Assembly: GCA_013115125.1 (NCBI GenBank)
Contig: JABANN010000061.1
Location: 1-64,000 of the forward strand
From: Perkinsus olseni
Lineage: Eukaryota; Perkinsozoa; Perkinsida
Length of the DNA: 64,000 bases
Direction of reading: 5' to 3'
The position numbers and the translations under genes were made by a program. The notes under the pieces are model-generated. The model was given only the letters and a program-made list of their open reading frames with translations, was not told the DNA's origin and did no database searches. The first letter of the stretch is position 1. Every line of letters starts with the position of its first letter. Shown here piece by piece: positions 42,645 through 53,936 of the stretch.

Positions 42645-45158
42645 ATGGTTGGCTCCCCGTTGTCATCATCGGCATCTCGATCTCCTTCCTCTGCCGCAGC
42701 AGAGCCTGATTCATTCCCGCGAGATCGATTGAAAGCTCTGCGACTATTGAAGCAAGAGGCTCTCCGGCTCCTCCACGATCAAAACGACGCGTAATACGGT
42801 TGTCTCGACCCTGACTCCCTCCTATCAAAACGATAGTTACCGGACCGGTACACCTTTTCTCTCGGTTTGTACGTCACAGCTAGTCGCAGACATCGTTGCC
42901 AAGCCCGAACAGTGGCCTTTGGAAGTCGAAGTAGGAGTTGGCCTCAGAGCTCTTTCCTAAGTCACCCTCTCGAACAGGCCCTCGTACGTGCACTCGCTGG
43001 CTGCACCCCCGACTCCGATTCTCCTATATTGGACTTCTCGGCACACCTCTTTTTCCTGTCCCACTGCCCCCTGAGGTACCTGGGGAGACTCTCCACAGAA
43101 CAATTACTAGTCGGGGGTCGTTCAGGTTGAGGTTGATTCACACTGCGATGGGCAGCGCATCGGCTAAGTTAGAATTGGCAGCCTTGCTCCGAAAAGACCA
43201 GTACAGAAGAGCCTGCTGGGGGATAACGGCTGTGAGCTGTTAGTGATGCTGTTGTGTTCAGCAGCCTGATCTCCCGTAGGCCCTGGAAGTGCTACAAGAG
43301 GACCCAAGGAAATTATGGGAAATGTATGAGCTCCTCGAGTGGCTATGCTAGTATGCAAACCGTCAACATTCCTTTGTTATAGTCCCGATAATACCCTCGA
43401 AGACCTCCACGAGTTACTGCGGAGTTCGAAAACGCCCGAGTGTACCCCTTCACCCGACGACGGCCTGTCATCTGATGAAGGCTGGGCTGAGGCCCTGGCA
43501 GTCGTCGTGGAGATGGTATCCTCAGTATCGCAGAGGATGCTAACAAGCGCTGAAGATTTCGGCGGGTTTTTCGTCGATGACTGGGTACCCTCACCCATGG
43601 TCATCTTGCCTCTCTCCAAGCCTCGCTCAGGCTCGCTCCAGGCTCAATGCAATCATGGCTAACTATAGGCGACATTGCCCTGACGGAGCGGCGTCACTTT
43701 CATCGTTCCTCCGCCAGTGGTTAGCCACGGATCAGAGGCTGAGAGCGAAACTCCTCGATGATCTGGTAAGAACATTGCGGTCGAGGGTGCGGTAGAGAGT
43801 GTTCCGTCGACCTGACTAGCACTGGATGGCTAGATCTCTTCCAGGCCAGCCGGCTCATTATCAGCCTCCGTGGCACTGAAACCGCTAATGTTATCATACG
43901 GAGCCTCATCGAAGATCCTCAGTCGGACGCGGAGTTCAACCTAATCACCCGCCTGGAGGGACCCCGCAACATACTCAGTCCAGAGACACTAGAAGCGATA
44001 GTGCGCACTTGTCCCAGTGCCCAATGGGTAAGGCGCGGCCGACTATGGAGGCGCGCATGATTTCAATGTTCAGAGACGACAGGCATGGCAAAGCTGTGAT
44101 GTTCTATCGGAAGACGTCGAGGGGCTCTGCAGGAAGAGCGCTCTTTACGACCCCGACGCGCAAGTGAGGTACCATCACTTGCCCCCGGTCGTGCAAGGTC
44201 CTTAGTCTTCCACCCAGGCTAGCGGCACTCCGCTGTCTAGGAAGGATCGATAAGGCAGCTGCCGCCGAGGCTCTTCGCGATGCTGATGGAGACGTTAGAC
44301 AAGCGGCGCTCGACATAGCTGGGTACCCAACGTCCGAGTTTCCAATAGCTGAAGTCAGGACCTTCCTGACGACTCAGGCTTGGGGCTTTAGCGAGCTGCA
44401 GCACCCCACACCTGATCGTCCTGGCCCTCAGCAGAGGCAATGAAGAAATGTTCGCTCATGTAGGCCAAGCTGGAGCCTGGGCCCGCGTGGAATGAGGTTT
44501 AGGTTGAAGCGGAGATATTGAAGAGACTGAAGGCTGACGTCACACAATTGCTCCGGTAACGACCAGGCCGGCTTCCGGCGACCAGATCCCCAATCGAGCT
44601 TCCGTCAGGGACCTTCGGGTGCTTGAAAGGAAAGGAGAGGATACAGTGCTGCATATCCTGAAAGATTTATCTCCAGTGAGCACGAGTCATCCTGGACGAC
44701 TGCTCTAGTTGGGCCCCACTCGGGATGTGATGCTTTGTGCCTCACAGGTCCTCTCTTCCGAGCTGCCAAATACGTCTCTCGGATTGTCTCCTCTTGAAGG
44801 AAAGCGTCATGAGCCTCCACCGGCAAGGAAACGCAAAGTAGGTGGGATACGACCAAGAATTCAGCTCAAGCGACGGATGAAGGGCCTTCTGGTTACAGGT
44901 GCCGTGTGCCTGGAGACCATGGGAAGGTGTGTCCGAACAAGCAACACCGATGAGGTCTCTGCGATTGGCCGAGCCGATAGAGGTTCTATCCGTTCTGGCT
45001 TGCAACCGCAACTCTCCAGCGTTCCCGCGATTCAGGACTCCGACACACCACGAGAGTGCAGCGAGCAGATCTCATCTTGTGGAAGCTCCGCCCGTGCTAT
45101 CGCAGCAGCCTGCGAAGATTTATCAGAAGCCGACTTGAATGCTCTTGCATGGTGGTGA
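42645..45158 (+). CDS. Unrecognised helical-repeat (HEAT-like) protein
   Basis: A chain of open pieces between an ATG at 42645 (MVGSPLSSSASRSPSS...) and a stop at 45156-45158 (...SEADLNALAWW). Typical pieces are LVADIVAKPEQWPLEVEVGV (about 42885), ALEVLQEDPRKLWEMYELLE (43280), FLRQWLATDQRLRAKLLDDL (43710), a 60-residue helical part with IIRSLIEDPQSDAEFNL (43900), AEALRDADGDVRQAALDIAG (44260-44320) and LERKGEDTVLHILKDLSP (44620). The last motifs have the spacing of HEAT repeats, giving an alpha-solenoid scaffold. The C-terminal part is basic (PPARKRKVGGIRPR). I recognise no specific family; exon ends are only partly defined. Confidence 0.45.
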
Positions 45159-46449
45159 CTGCCCTTACTGAGTCACAATGTGGCTTCCTCTACTCAGGAA
45201 AGGGTTTGCTTGGGTTCCTGGGGGCTGGTGAAGGCTGTACTTGTGCCGCACCAGAATTGTTGTGTCTCTTCAACACAACAATTCTGATTTTTACATGTCA
45301 AAAGGGATTCCGGAATCGATTCTGAGTCGCAGGATCGGCGAAAATCTCCCACACACACTTGAGAAATTTCAGGGCCAAGTAGTGGGAATTCCGGGAAAAG
45401 TATCCAGTGAAATGGTCATAAGACTCAGGATTGCTTCTAACGCAGAAAGGACAAGTCAAAGATGGATCCTCGCTTATAGCCTGAAAGTGTCACGGTGGCC
45501 GGCGGTAATGACTTCTCTAGTACATTGTAAGAAGATCATGATCGACGAGTTCTCTTCATCCTTCTCGGCATCATCATCCCCTTCTCCCGGCTGGGTTCTC
45601 CCACGCAATCGGGGGTCCGCTCGCTCGACGGGTACTCATTGCCTCTGATTCAGAGGCGAGCTACTCATCCAACTATCATACTCAAAGCTCTTCCCCTTTT
45701 ATAGACACATACGCCCTCACTAACTCGGCTGCGAGCATCGTGGGTTCTGCACTATCCAGTTTCCCATCGCCACACGTTCGACCCGAAGTGCCCAAGCTAG
45801 ACTTATGTAGCTTGAGGAAGCCGCCGCAAGCCTACAGGTAGGTTCGTCCGTCATTGGGCTATATTGCGGTGCAGGTCTGAGTACCGGGCACCCTCAAGCT
45901 CTTCATCAGCCCACGCCGACACGGGCGAGCGTCCCCTTGCGCCTTCGACTGCGACAAGGGACCGTGGTTTGATTGCTCGGCTATTAGAATGGGTCTCCTG
46001 GAGTCTCAATCAGTGGTAGGCGGCCGTGAGATCGCTGGGAGCCGCTGAGTGTCACCCGATGATAACGTATTGATTTCCTTCTCAGCACCAGTTGCGAGAT
46101 CGACACTTGTCGTGGCGACCCCTCCCACTCTATTAGGGTACTTTGATCCTGACTAATTACGTCGAAGCCTTGCGGATTACTCATCGCTCTTCTGCGAAGG
46201 TGTCCAACAACGAATCGTGGTGACCACTCGGCTGATTCTGTAGTGCTGCTAGTCTGGACCCAGTCTCGTGGTGTGAACCGATGCAATGAGCCAATGCATA
46301 CCATCTCCTTGCCTACTTATAGACTTGAGTTAGCTAGTTACTAGTGGCCGCGACTGGCATGGTTACGTGTGCTAAAAGCCGTGCTTGGTTGCAGTCCATC
46401 CTCAGTTCTCGAGCGATAACATTTTCTTTCGGCTCTGGGCTCAGAACCG
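45159..46449. other. Gene-poor interval
   Basis: Contains one 135-codon frame (45241-45648) that starts inside a perfect hairpin and shows no family resemblance, so I do not call it. The hairpin is listed separately. Otherwise nothing supported. Confidence 0.35.
45252..45286. repeat. Perfect 14-bp inverted repeat (hairpin, 7-nt loop)
   Basis: CAGAATTGTTGTGT at 45252-45265 is followed by a 7-nt loop and its exact reverse complement at 45273-45286. It lies about 100 nt after the end of the helical-repeat gene. It could fold in RNA as a 3'-end element, or be the remnant of a foldback element. No flanking target-site duplication is obvious. Confidence 0.75.
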
Positions 46450-49057
46450 ATGTCCACGATTCCATCGAAGGCCGAAATGAACGTGAGCAAGCTCGCCTCA
46501 CACTCTCTGAGGATGAGTACTTATCGTCCTCAGCCTCACAGCACCATAGATGGTCGTGATGGTAATGACTATGCGGTCTATGCACCGCTCGAGGCTCTTT
46601 CCAAGCTCAACTGCAGAATCAATGAGCTGAATGCAGCTATTGAGGGCAAGTCGGTCGAATGCTACTGCGGCGGATCCCGCCCCAACCCATCTCGTTGATT
46701 TTAGTGCTGTTGAGGCTGCCTACGATGCTTCCAACGCGAGATTTCATGACGAAATAATCGAGTGTCGGATGCAGCAAGTAGCGTTACAAAAGGTGCGTCA
46801 TGCATCAAAGCTGCTGGATGCAAATTGAGCCCTCTACGTAGGTGTTGCTAGCGCAGCATATGAGCTTGAAAAACGCGCTGTCATCACGGGGAGAGGCTGG
46901 CTCCGTGTCCAGCCTATCGACGGTAGCGGCGCTGGCAAACCTTGCCTCAGCGAGGGTGGCCTTGGCCGAGGTGCGCGCTGAGGGAGCGGCTGCTTGAAGC
47001 ATCACCGTTTTCCAGGCCTATGCTTGTGGGTTCTATCTCGAGCAGTCATCCGGGCACCTAAAGTCCGCTATGAGAATAGCCGAGGTCGATATCCCAGCCT
47101 TCATAGTAAACTGAATTCGAGTCCTTGCTATGAGAGATGTTTTCGCTGGCCGCAGGAGAGTGAGGGAGACATCGCAGTTGTAGAGGCCCTCAATGAGAGG
47201 ATACAGGCGGACGTCGCTGGTTGCCAAGGATACGCGTTAGAAGCCCACACTCGATACTGACGAGGCCGGTCATCCGTTAGATGCTACCAGGCCTTGATCG
47301 CTCGGCAGCGAGAGCAGCTAGACGACGAGGAAGAGTGCTGGTCTGACGGGCTGAATATCATGCAGCAGGAGGTGGAGAAGGTCTCATCTCCAGTGGAGCT
47401 ACCGACACTCTGTAGGTGTTGTCCTTGCTGGACGCCGCCCTCAACCAGACTCGGCGAGGGTATGGTGAGAAAGACCACCGATGCGCTCGACTTCACGAAC
47501 TCATGGCAAAGGTCCACGTTAGTCGGATGCAGAACAACAAGGACGCCGGTCAGTAGCCTTCGCTGTTTCTCCAGAAAGCGATGAGACTGGGAACTCAGGA
47601 ACCAGCGGGGAGAGTCTCGAGCTAGCTAAAGAACACTATGAGCAAGCGAAGGCGATCCGTGCGAACATGCTAGGTCTGCTCGTAGCTTTTGCCCTGCTGC
47701 CAGCGCTTCCGTCAGGTGGGCACTCAAGGCCCGTGCTGGAGAGTTCTGTTGGCATCGCTCAAGCAGAGATGCTTGCAGGTGAGACCACCGTGAGTTGTGA
47801 GTGTCGAGTTGCCTCCTTGAAGGGAGAGAACAGGAAGCGGTGAAGATTATGGTCGAGACTTTACAGAGCGTCGAGGAAACCGTTATGGAAGTGGGCGACG
47901 AGAAAACAGCGCGGCGATGCACTCTCATTTTTCAGGCATCGGCATCCGAGGTTGAGCCGTGGTTCTTTATCGACAACGTGCTTCGTCTGTCGCACTGGAC
48001 GGCGTCGTCAGACGACACGGCGACAAACGACCTCGCTACTCAGGTGCTTCTATCATGAGCTCGTTATCTCGGAGGTGTCGTTGCTCCAGATGCTCGTGAA
48101 AGCACACACCCTTGCTACTAAGAACTACAAGGCTTCCGATAGACGAGTTGTGGATGTCACGCGAGATTTGGCGCTGCGGGCGGTGAAGTCTGGCGAGTAT
48201 GCGAAGGCTCGGCAGTACTTAGCGGATATCCTCGTGAGAGCGGCTTCGTGTACACAGAATGCCTACTGTATTCCTGTCAGGAAGTGGAAAGGCAAGTTCA
48301 TGGCCAGTACAGTGCACCGGTGTGTCGCACTCTCAACGCCCTCGCCTCCGTGCTCATTGCCCTCGAGCACATGGAAGACGCGAACGCAGTGCTGTCAAAG
48401 TGATGCAAGCGGCATGACTGCTGTGCGATTCACGAGTTCACCGGAGTCCTCGACTCCCGTCGTCTCATTCCATCACGATCTCTCTACCAGATCTATCTGT
48501 CAGGGCCAAACTGATCGCTGAAGGTATGCTGTCATCGGAACGGAGCCCCACACGTCGAGAGTCACTCACCGACCTGCTTCGAATCATCGAAGGGAAACTA
48601 GCGTTCTGTGAGGGTGCTGAGTCCTGATGAGGTCGTTATGGAGGTGGCACATGAGAGTTCGTTGTGTACCGCGTACCGAAGTGTTGTTGCGTTGACATTA
48701 TCTCTGACGCGAAAAGAAAGCAGCCTTCATCAACATCCTCAGAGTCAACCAGGAGGGCGCCTTTTGCGGCACCGTAGGCACTTGACGAGATCTCTGATCG
48801 CCACACTCCTAGGGTCTAACATAACTCGTGAGCAGCATGAGAGTTGGCGGCCCCCGCGTAAAACCAGTTGGCGGCCTCGCATCGAGAGAGACCAGAAGGC
48901 CAACCAGTCGTATCGAGTACCTCCATCTCCCCCGCATTCTCAAGCCGCCATCTCCCCAGTGAACTTCACTCAGTGCGCGAGCCGAACAGCGCAAGATTTG
49001 AGGGCGAGCGAGGGAGTCCCGTCGCCATCCCAACTCTTGCAGTACCTACCATGTTAA
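46450..49057 (+). CDS. Unrecognised coiled-coil / TPR-like protein
   Basis: Multi-exon gene candidate beginning with MSTIPSKAEMNVSKLASHSL at 46450. The following exons are mostly helical: LEALSKLNCRINELNAAIEG, FSAVEAAYDASNARFHDEII (46700), LASARVALAEVRAEGAA (46945), GYALEAHTRY region (47210), EAVKIMVETLQSVEETVMEVG (47830), and a TPR-like part with ALRAVKSGEYAKARQYLADIL (48170-48230) and ALASVLIALEHMEDANAVLS (48335-48400). Long amphipathic helices followed by TPR-like hairpins suggest a scaffold. I recognise no family. Exon ends and the stop are uncertain; the last frame (48608-49057) could be a separate exon or chance. Confidence 0.4.
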
Positions 49058-49150
49058 GCTCCTCCTATAGCACGCGGTAACTGCTTCATAGCCTGCTAAA
49101 AAGAGTCTCATCCTTCAGCTCTTAAATCTTGTTTGAATCCCCGGTTCCCC

Positions 49151-50575
49151 ATGAGTCATCACGCGAACGCCACGATGCAGCATGGGACAGGCGAGCATCA
49201 CGTAGGGTCCTTTTGGGACCACTCCTAAGTTCGGGAACGATTTACTGTGGAGACTTCTTGAGCACTTTGCTTCAACCGATGGAAGTATCTGATACTCCCT
49301 CTTTCTGTCAGGGTCTGACCGGTTGGTTCACCTCCCTCGATCTGAGCCAACTCTCCGTCCCAGCCGTCTGCGCCATTGGGACCGTCATTGGCCTTTTGCA
49401 CGCCCTCTCCGGCCCCGACCACCTAGCAGGTGATACTATCACTAGTCCTCAGATCTTCCATGCCTGCAGAACGATTCGTAACCCGCGACACTACCATCCC
49501 TGCTGCTCCGATACTGCGGTCAGCCGGTCTTGCTTCAGCTCTCATCCCCCTATCGGTCAGTCTGCCCAAGCTGAAGTCGTTCGAAATAGGGATAGCCTGG
49601 GGAGCTGGTCATGGTATAGGGGTTGGGGTGAGTTGTCCGCTCATCGAGTATTCAGGAGCTCTCGGATTCCATCATCAGGTGCTTGCCGTAGTTGTATTTG
49701 CGATAAAGGACTTCACTAAGGTACGGCGCTGTGGCTATGTTGTTAGCTAGAGGTGCATCAGTTCTACTCAGATCGAGTTCCTTGATAAATACATGGACCT
49801 CGCAGTTGGCATCACGATCATTATCATTGGCGGGTAAGCCGACTCGGGGCTCTTGTTCCGGAGGGGGGGTTATTAACGCTGGTCCGGAGTTGTGCCCCTC
49901 TCTGTCCATCGGTGGAGATTTTCGTGTTTCAGTGTTGCCATCTACGAGGCCAAATCCTTCAGCAAGCTTCATCATCACCACCATTCAATTGAGTGTTCTC
50001 ACACCTGTGAGCACCCGGACACAGTCCTTGGTTCCATGCACTTGCCGAAAGAGCCTCAAGAGACGGAGTCTTTGTGTATAGAGGACGGCACGGAATGTGG
50101 TAAGCCTCGAGTTGACCTACCGGGCTTCCCAGAGAGATGGTTCAGACACTCGAAGTACCTCGTCTGGGGAGCCCTGCTGTGCTGCATCTCAAGCGTTAGC
50201 TGATGCAGCTGCGAGTAACACTGGGCAAGCGAGCTTAATATGGCTCACTCTCACCACTGGCGTCATCCATGGTCTTAGCGGGTAGGTCTCAAATACTATG
50301 ACTTTTGTCGTAACTTGGCCGTCCTTCAGGTGCGGCCACATTTTCGGTATCCTTCCTGCCCTCTCACTGCATAGGTGGCAGCTCTTTTGCGGCTACATTG
50401 TAACTTTCTGTATTGGTTGCTGTATTGGAATGGGTGAGTGACTGATCTCTTTGCCGGAAAAGTGCCGTAAGCTGCTTGAGCAGGTGCTTTCTGCGTTGTC
50501 ATATCAGCAGCTTCTAAATCATTGGTGCAGAGATTTCAGCGGCCTGAGCTTCCCAGTGATCTAGCATTTTGGTGA
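49151..50575 (+). CDS. NicO/UreH-like nickel-cobalt transporter-type membrane protein
   Basis: Starts with a His-rich peptide (MSHHANATMQHGTGEHH) at 49151 and ends near TGA 50573-50575, with several short introns. The second exon has TVIGLLHALSGPDHLA (about 49385-49430), the HAL(T/S)GPDH signature of the NicO/UreH/HupE group in which His and Asp bind Ni2+ or Co2+. Then come LASALIPLSVSLPKL, IGIAWGAGHGIGVGV and LDKYMDLAVGITIIIIG, a cytosolic or lumenal loop with five consecutive His and further CSHTCEH residues (49965-50015), LTTGVIHGLSG and a last pair of helices. The family usually moves nickel or cobalt; direction is unknown. The repeated His clusters fit a metal-handling role. Exon ends are approximate. 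Confidence 0.6.
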
Positions 50576-50989
50576 GTGTAGATAAGCTGTGATGTACCGA
50601 GATCGACCACCTCAGGTGCGGTGTACTCGCCGTAATTTTTGGTATCGTCTGGGTGATAGCCGTGCTGGTTTGGCATAGCTAGTTTAATGCTGTTCTTGAG
50701 CGATGTTTGCCACATTGGCGTACCATGAACGGCCCTGAACACAGCTCTGTTGAGTTCATCTGTCGTCGCTATAGTGACCTTCGCATGTGCAGTAGTGGTT
50801 AGATTCGTGGAGACGGTCTGAGACTCAGCGTGATGTCAGACGAAACACATGCAGCGAAAGACCCTCTTCCCTTCCACCTAATGTGAATAGCTCATGACGG
50901 TTTCCCTTGAACTTTCGACTGTAGCAGTCCTGACCCGCGCAGGGTAGTTCTACGAATGACAACAAACGAAATGTTTGACTTCATATTGT
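50576..50989. other. Intergenic spacer
   Basis: No gene, RNA or repeat that I can support. Confidence 0.35.
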
Positions 50990-51880
50990 AAAATTCCAGC
51001 CTAATTATAAAATTCGTAATCAGGCTGGAGTTGCACGCATATACTTCATGCCTGCTATCCCCGTGACGCGTAGCGTACGACGCGTTCCAGCGCTGATGCT
51101 GATCAGAGCTAGGTATGCTGCCTGGGCATACCACATTACGAAGAGCGCTATAGTCGTCTGTCTGTGGATAGTTGTGGTAGTGTTCTGCGATGGCCTCTTA
51201 GAGTTTCGGCAGTTCACGCCACTCCGTAGCTTGGATCCCCTCTGGTCGTGATGCCATCGGTTTATGGCTATGGCGAATCCTAGCTTGAGCAAAAAGCTCA
51301 GTGACTATCAACATCAAGTTTATCCAATTCTCATGAGACCCTCCTGTTGCTTCTCCGTTGTTGCTCATAGTCAACGCAAGGCGAGAAGGAGTATAAAGGC
51401 TTCTATCTGGATCTATTCGGGGGGCGGGAGTATTAGCTATGCACGCATGCACAAGATGATCGGCGCGCAATGAGTAACACCCTCCTCTGTTATCGCGGTC
51501 CTGATTCTCAACACCAGTGTTGATGGTACCGTACTGAGCGGCGGATCCCGAGATGGTACGAAGGAACTCAACCCCAGCAAAGTCCAGGCCCAGAATGGCT
51601 GGTCGAGCGATGCTTCCACAGGCAGTACCCAATACCATGTATCCGACATGTATGCCGCACGAGGCCCAGTTGGTTATGGCAGGGAGGCTCTTTCAAGGGC
51701 GTGTACAAACTGTCTTGCTTGTTGGGCCACAGGAGCTTTCCTATTCAACTTCGGCTGTTGGATCGATCTGCTTATATGCGGTGCGGAGATAGGTGTCACC
51801 ACCTGCAAGTGCTGCTTGCCCACTGCGTGAATCGCTAAATGCAGCGGTGATGATAGGAAACACAGATTATATTCCACATC
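50990..51880 (-). CDS. Hypothetical membrane protein exons
   Basis: Minus-strand open pieces with hydrophobic segments: ITNWASCGIHVGYMVLGTACGS then ILGLDFAGVEFLRTISGSAAQ (51550-51680), HENWINLMLIVTELFAQARI (51280-51340) and HRQTTIALFVMWYAQAAYLALISI (51095-51165). Donor/acceptor pairs of the local type lie between them. They probably belong to one multi-pass protein whose 5' part lies above 51.9 kb. I recognise no family, and the strand is chosen on the hydrophobic pattern alone. Confidence 0.35.
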
Positions 51881-52534
51881 TTTGGCCTACTAACGTATTG
51901 CCTCCAGCGGTCTGAACGAACGTTGCGTTCGAAGAAGACCGTGCTGTGATGTCTCTGCCCTGAGTATTGTACAGTGTAACTTCGCATTGCTATGCTTCTA
52001 TAGGTCGCCAAGTTGATCTATTCCACCATAGCTATTTTGTTGCGGTATACGCAAGTACAAATCTGCCTCTCGGCTTACTCTGTGCTGTTGTGTTAAGCAC
52101 AGTACCAAGGGCATCTGCAACAGACCGAACAGCAGCTGCTCCGGCAGAAGTGAGGGAGGGGATTTAGTCGGGTATCCAGTCACATGCTCATGGGAAGAAC
52201 CAATGGGGTCCATCTCATTTCAATCGTAAGGTGACGATGTCCCCGCCCGGTGGTTCATTGCTATTTCGCCCACGCCTGTTAGCTCCGGCGGGAGGTGGTG
52301 TCCTTTCCAGGCAGACTGAACAACGCAACTCTTCGTGGTGATATATACGACAACATGTCCATTATGCGAGTCACTAATTTCTCTGCACGAACTTGTGCTG
52401 GTTGGACGGCCACAACTCCTTCAGCTTTCTTATGAGCCACACAGCATTGTCGAAGGCCTGCAAATGCTCGGCCTTCAGTTTCGGCAAATGCCGCAGCAGG
52501 GCCACACCATTCTTCATGTGCGTGTCGGCTTCTA

Positions 52535-53936
52535 CCACCTATAGAGCGCACCAAGACTAACCGTCACTCGGCAGTAGGCGACCTCACCTGCTTCTGCGCA
52601 GCGGCTGCCACTGCCCTGTTCGCGAATGCTGTTGCCAGTAAGGAGCTCGCCTTCGAAGTCTCCGAGCTTGCTGTCATCTCCTGTATCTGGACAGCCGTAC
52701 CGTCGTATACCAGGCACTGACTGCGATGCTGTAGCGTACCGCTCTGGAGCAGAAGTACTCTGCTTCATGGTGGTGGCCTTGGCGATAGAGTACACAGGAG
52801 TATCGGAGGCAGCATTTGGCGTACCGACAGACGTGACCCATCCGTTGGTACCGAGATGATGCTTGCTGAAAGAAGTATCTGCGGCAGAGCAATCCAAGGC
52901 GGGCCGAGTCCCAGCCACCCACTCTGCCCGGTCTCCGAGCAGCTTTGGATCTGCCTCCGCCGCAGCGTAGGCCACACCAAGGGCGGTGTCGAAGAGGTAT
53001 CTGGCATCATGTCTGCCAAGTGTCATCGTCATAGCATGCCCTACGCCTCCACGACACTCCTGTGTGCTGCGTGCAGCTCCCGAAGGGCCGTGGGCATCTT
53101 CTCAACCACCTGCTGGGCCAGACTTGCTGCCTTGTCTGAAGAGGAGGAGGACGCTGCCTGCTGTCGGCTGCTGAGAGATGCGCCCCTCACCCAGTTGTCC
53201 GTTCTTGACGCATATTCCGATGAAGCCCGCAACGACTTGCATGACGGTTTCGATCATGAAGGGCCTGTTGGGGCTCAGCGTGGCCGGATTGAGGACGTTC
53301 AGGTTGCCGATGCTGGTGTCCTCGAGCAGCATGATGCATGCTAAGTAGTTGCCCTGCTGCTCCTGGTTAACAAAGTGTGTGGCCATGTCAGGGGTCTTCA
53401 AGGTTTGCAGCAGCTTAGTGCGGCACACACGGAACCTCACAGGCTTGATGCCCAGCCAGATCGGTTGCAGCTTCCTCAGACAGAACTCAATCGTCACCTA
53501 ACGATCACGATCATAGCAGGAGCATTCACCACCCTCGCCTGGGATACACAAAAACCCACCCCAGGATTGCCACGAGGACCTGTCGTTGGGCCGCCAATCT
53601 CTTGGAGGAGGACCTCCTCAGGATCGAGCCGCCTCGGGCTGTCCGGCCCTCCTGTACTTATCGAAAGCACATTGGGGTCGATGTCCTTGAATTGTGAGTC
53701 GTCTCCGTCCATGTCGACTAGGTATCTACGGCCGGTCCGAAGTAAGCATATCAGATTATCATCAAACCTTCCCACTTCCGCATGTACTCCTTATCGGCCA
53801 CTTCCTCGTCGGGCAGTCCCGCAGCAGCTGCAGCGGTCACATCATCCACAGACGACTGCGACTGTGCCTTGGACGTCGCCGATCTGCTCAATGCCTTCTT
53901 CTTGCGGCCACCTGCGGTGACTTCCCTCTGAGCCAT
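52535..53936 (-). CDS. Unrecognised multi-exon protein
   Basis: Candidate start at 53936 (MAQREVTAGGRKKKALS). Splicing 53724-53769 or so joins KWE to VDMDGDDSQFKDIDPNVLSI in frame. The next piece has FCLRKLQPIWLGIKPVRFRV, then TPDMATHFVNQEQQGNYLAC, IMLLEDTSIGNLNVLNPATL (53250-53470), followed by a Ser-rich helical part (DKAASLAQQVVEKMPTALREL). A Gly/Ser/Ala-rich part (HLGTNGWVTSVGTPNAASDT) lies near 52800-52860. Opposite-strand frames exist over the same bases; I prefer the minus strand because splice joins keep frame. No family recognised. Confidence 0.35.

Noticed and set aside
45241-45648. 135-codon plus-strand frame after the hairpin
   Set aside because: It begins inside the perfect inverted repeat, has no recognisable domain, and the adjoining bases lack splice signals that would extend it. 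Chance frames of this length are common here.
52856-53344. Plus-strand 162-codon frame rich in Cys and Glu
   Set aside because: It overlaps minus-strand exons that join in frame through good splice sites, so I treat it as a shadow.
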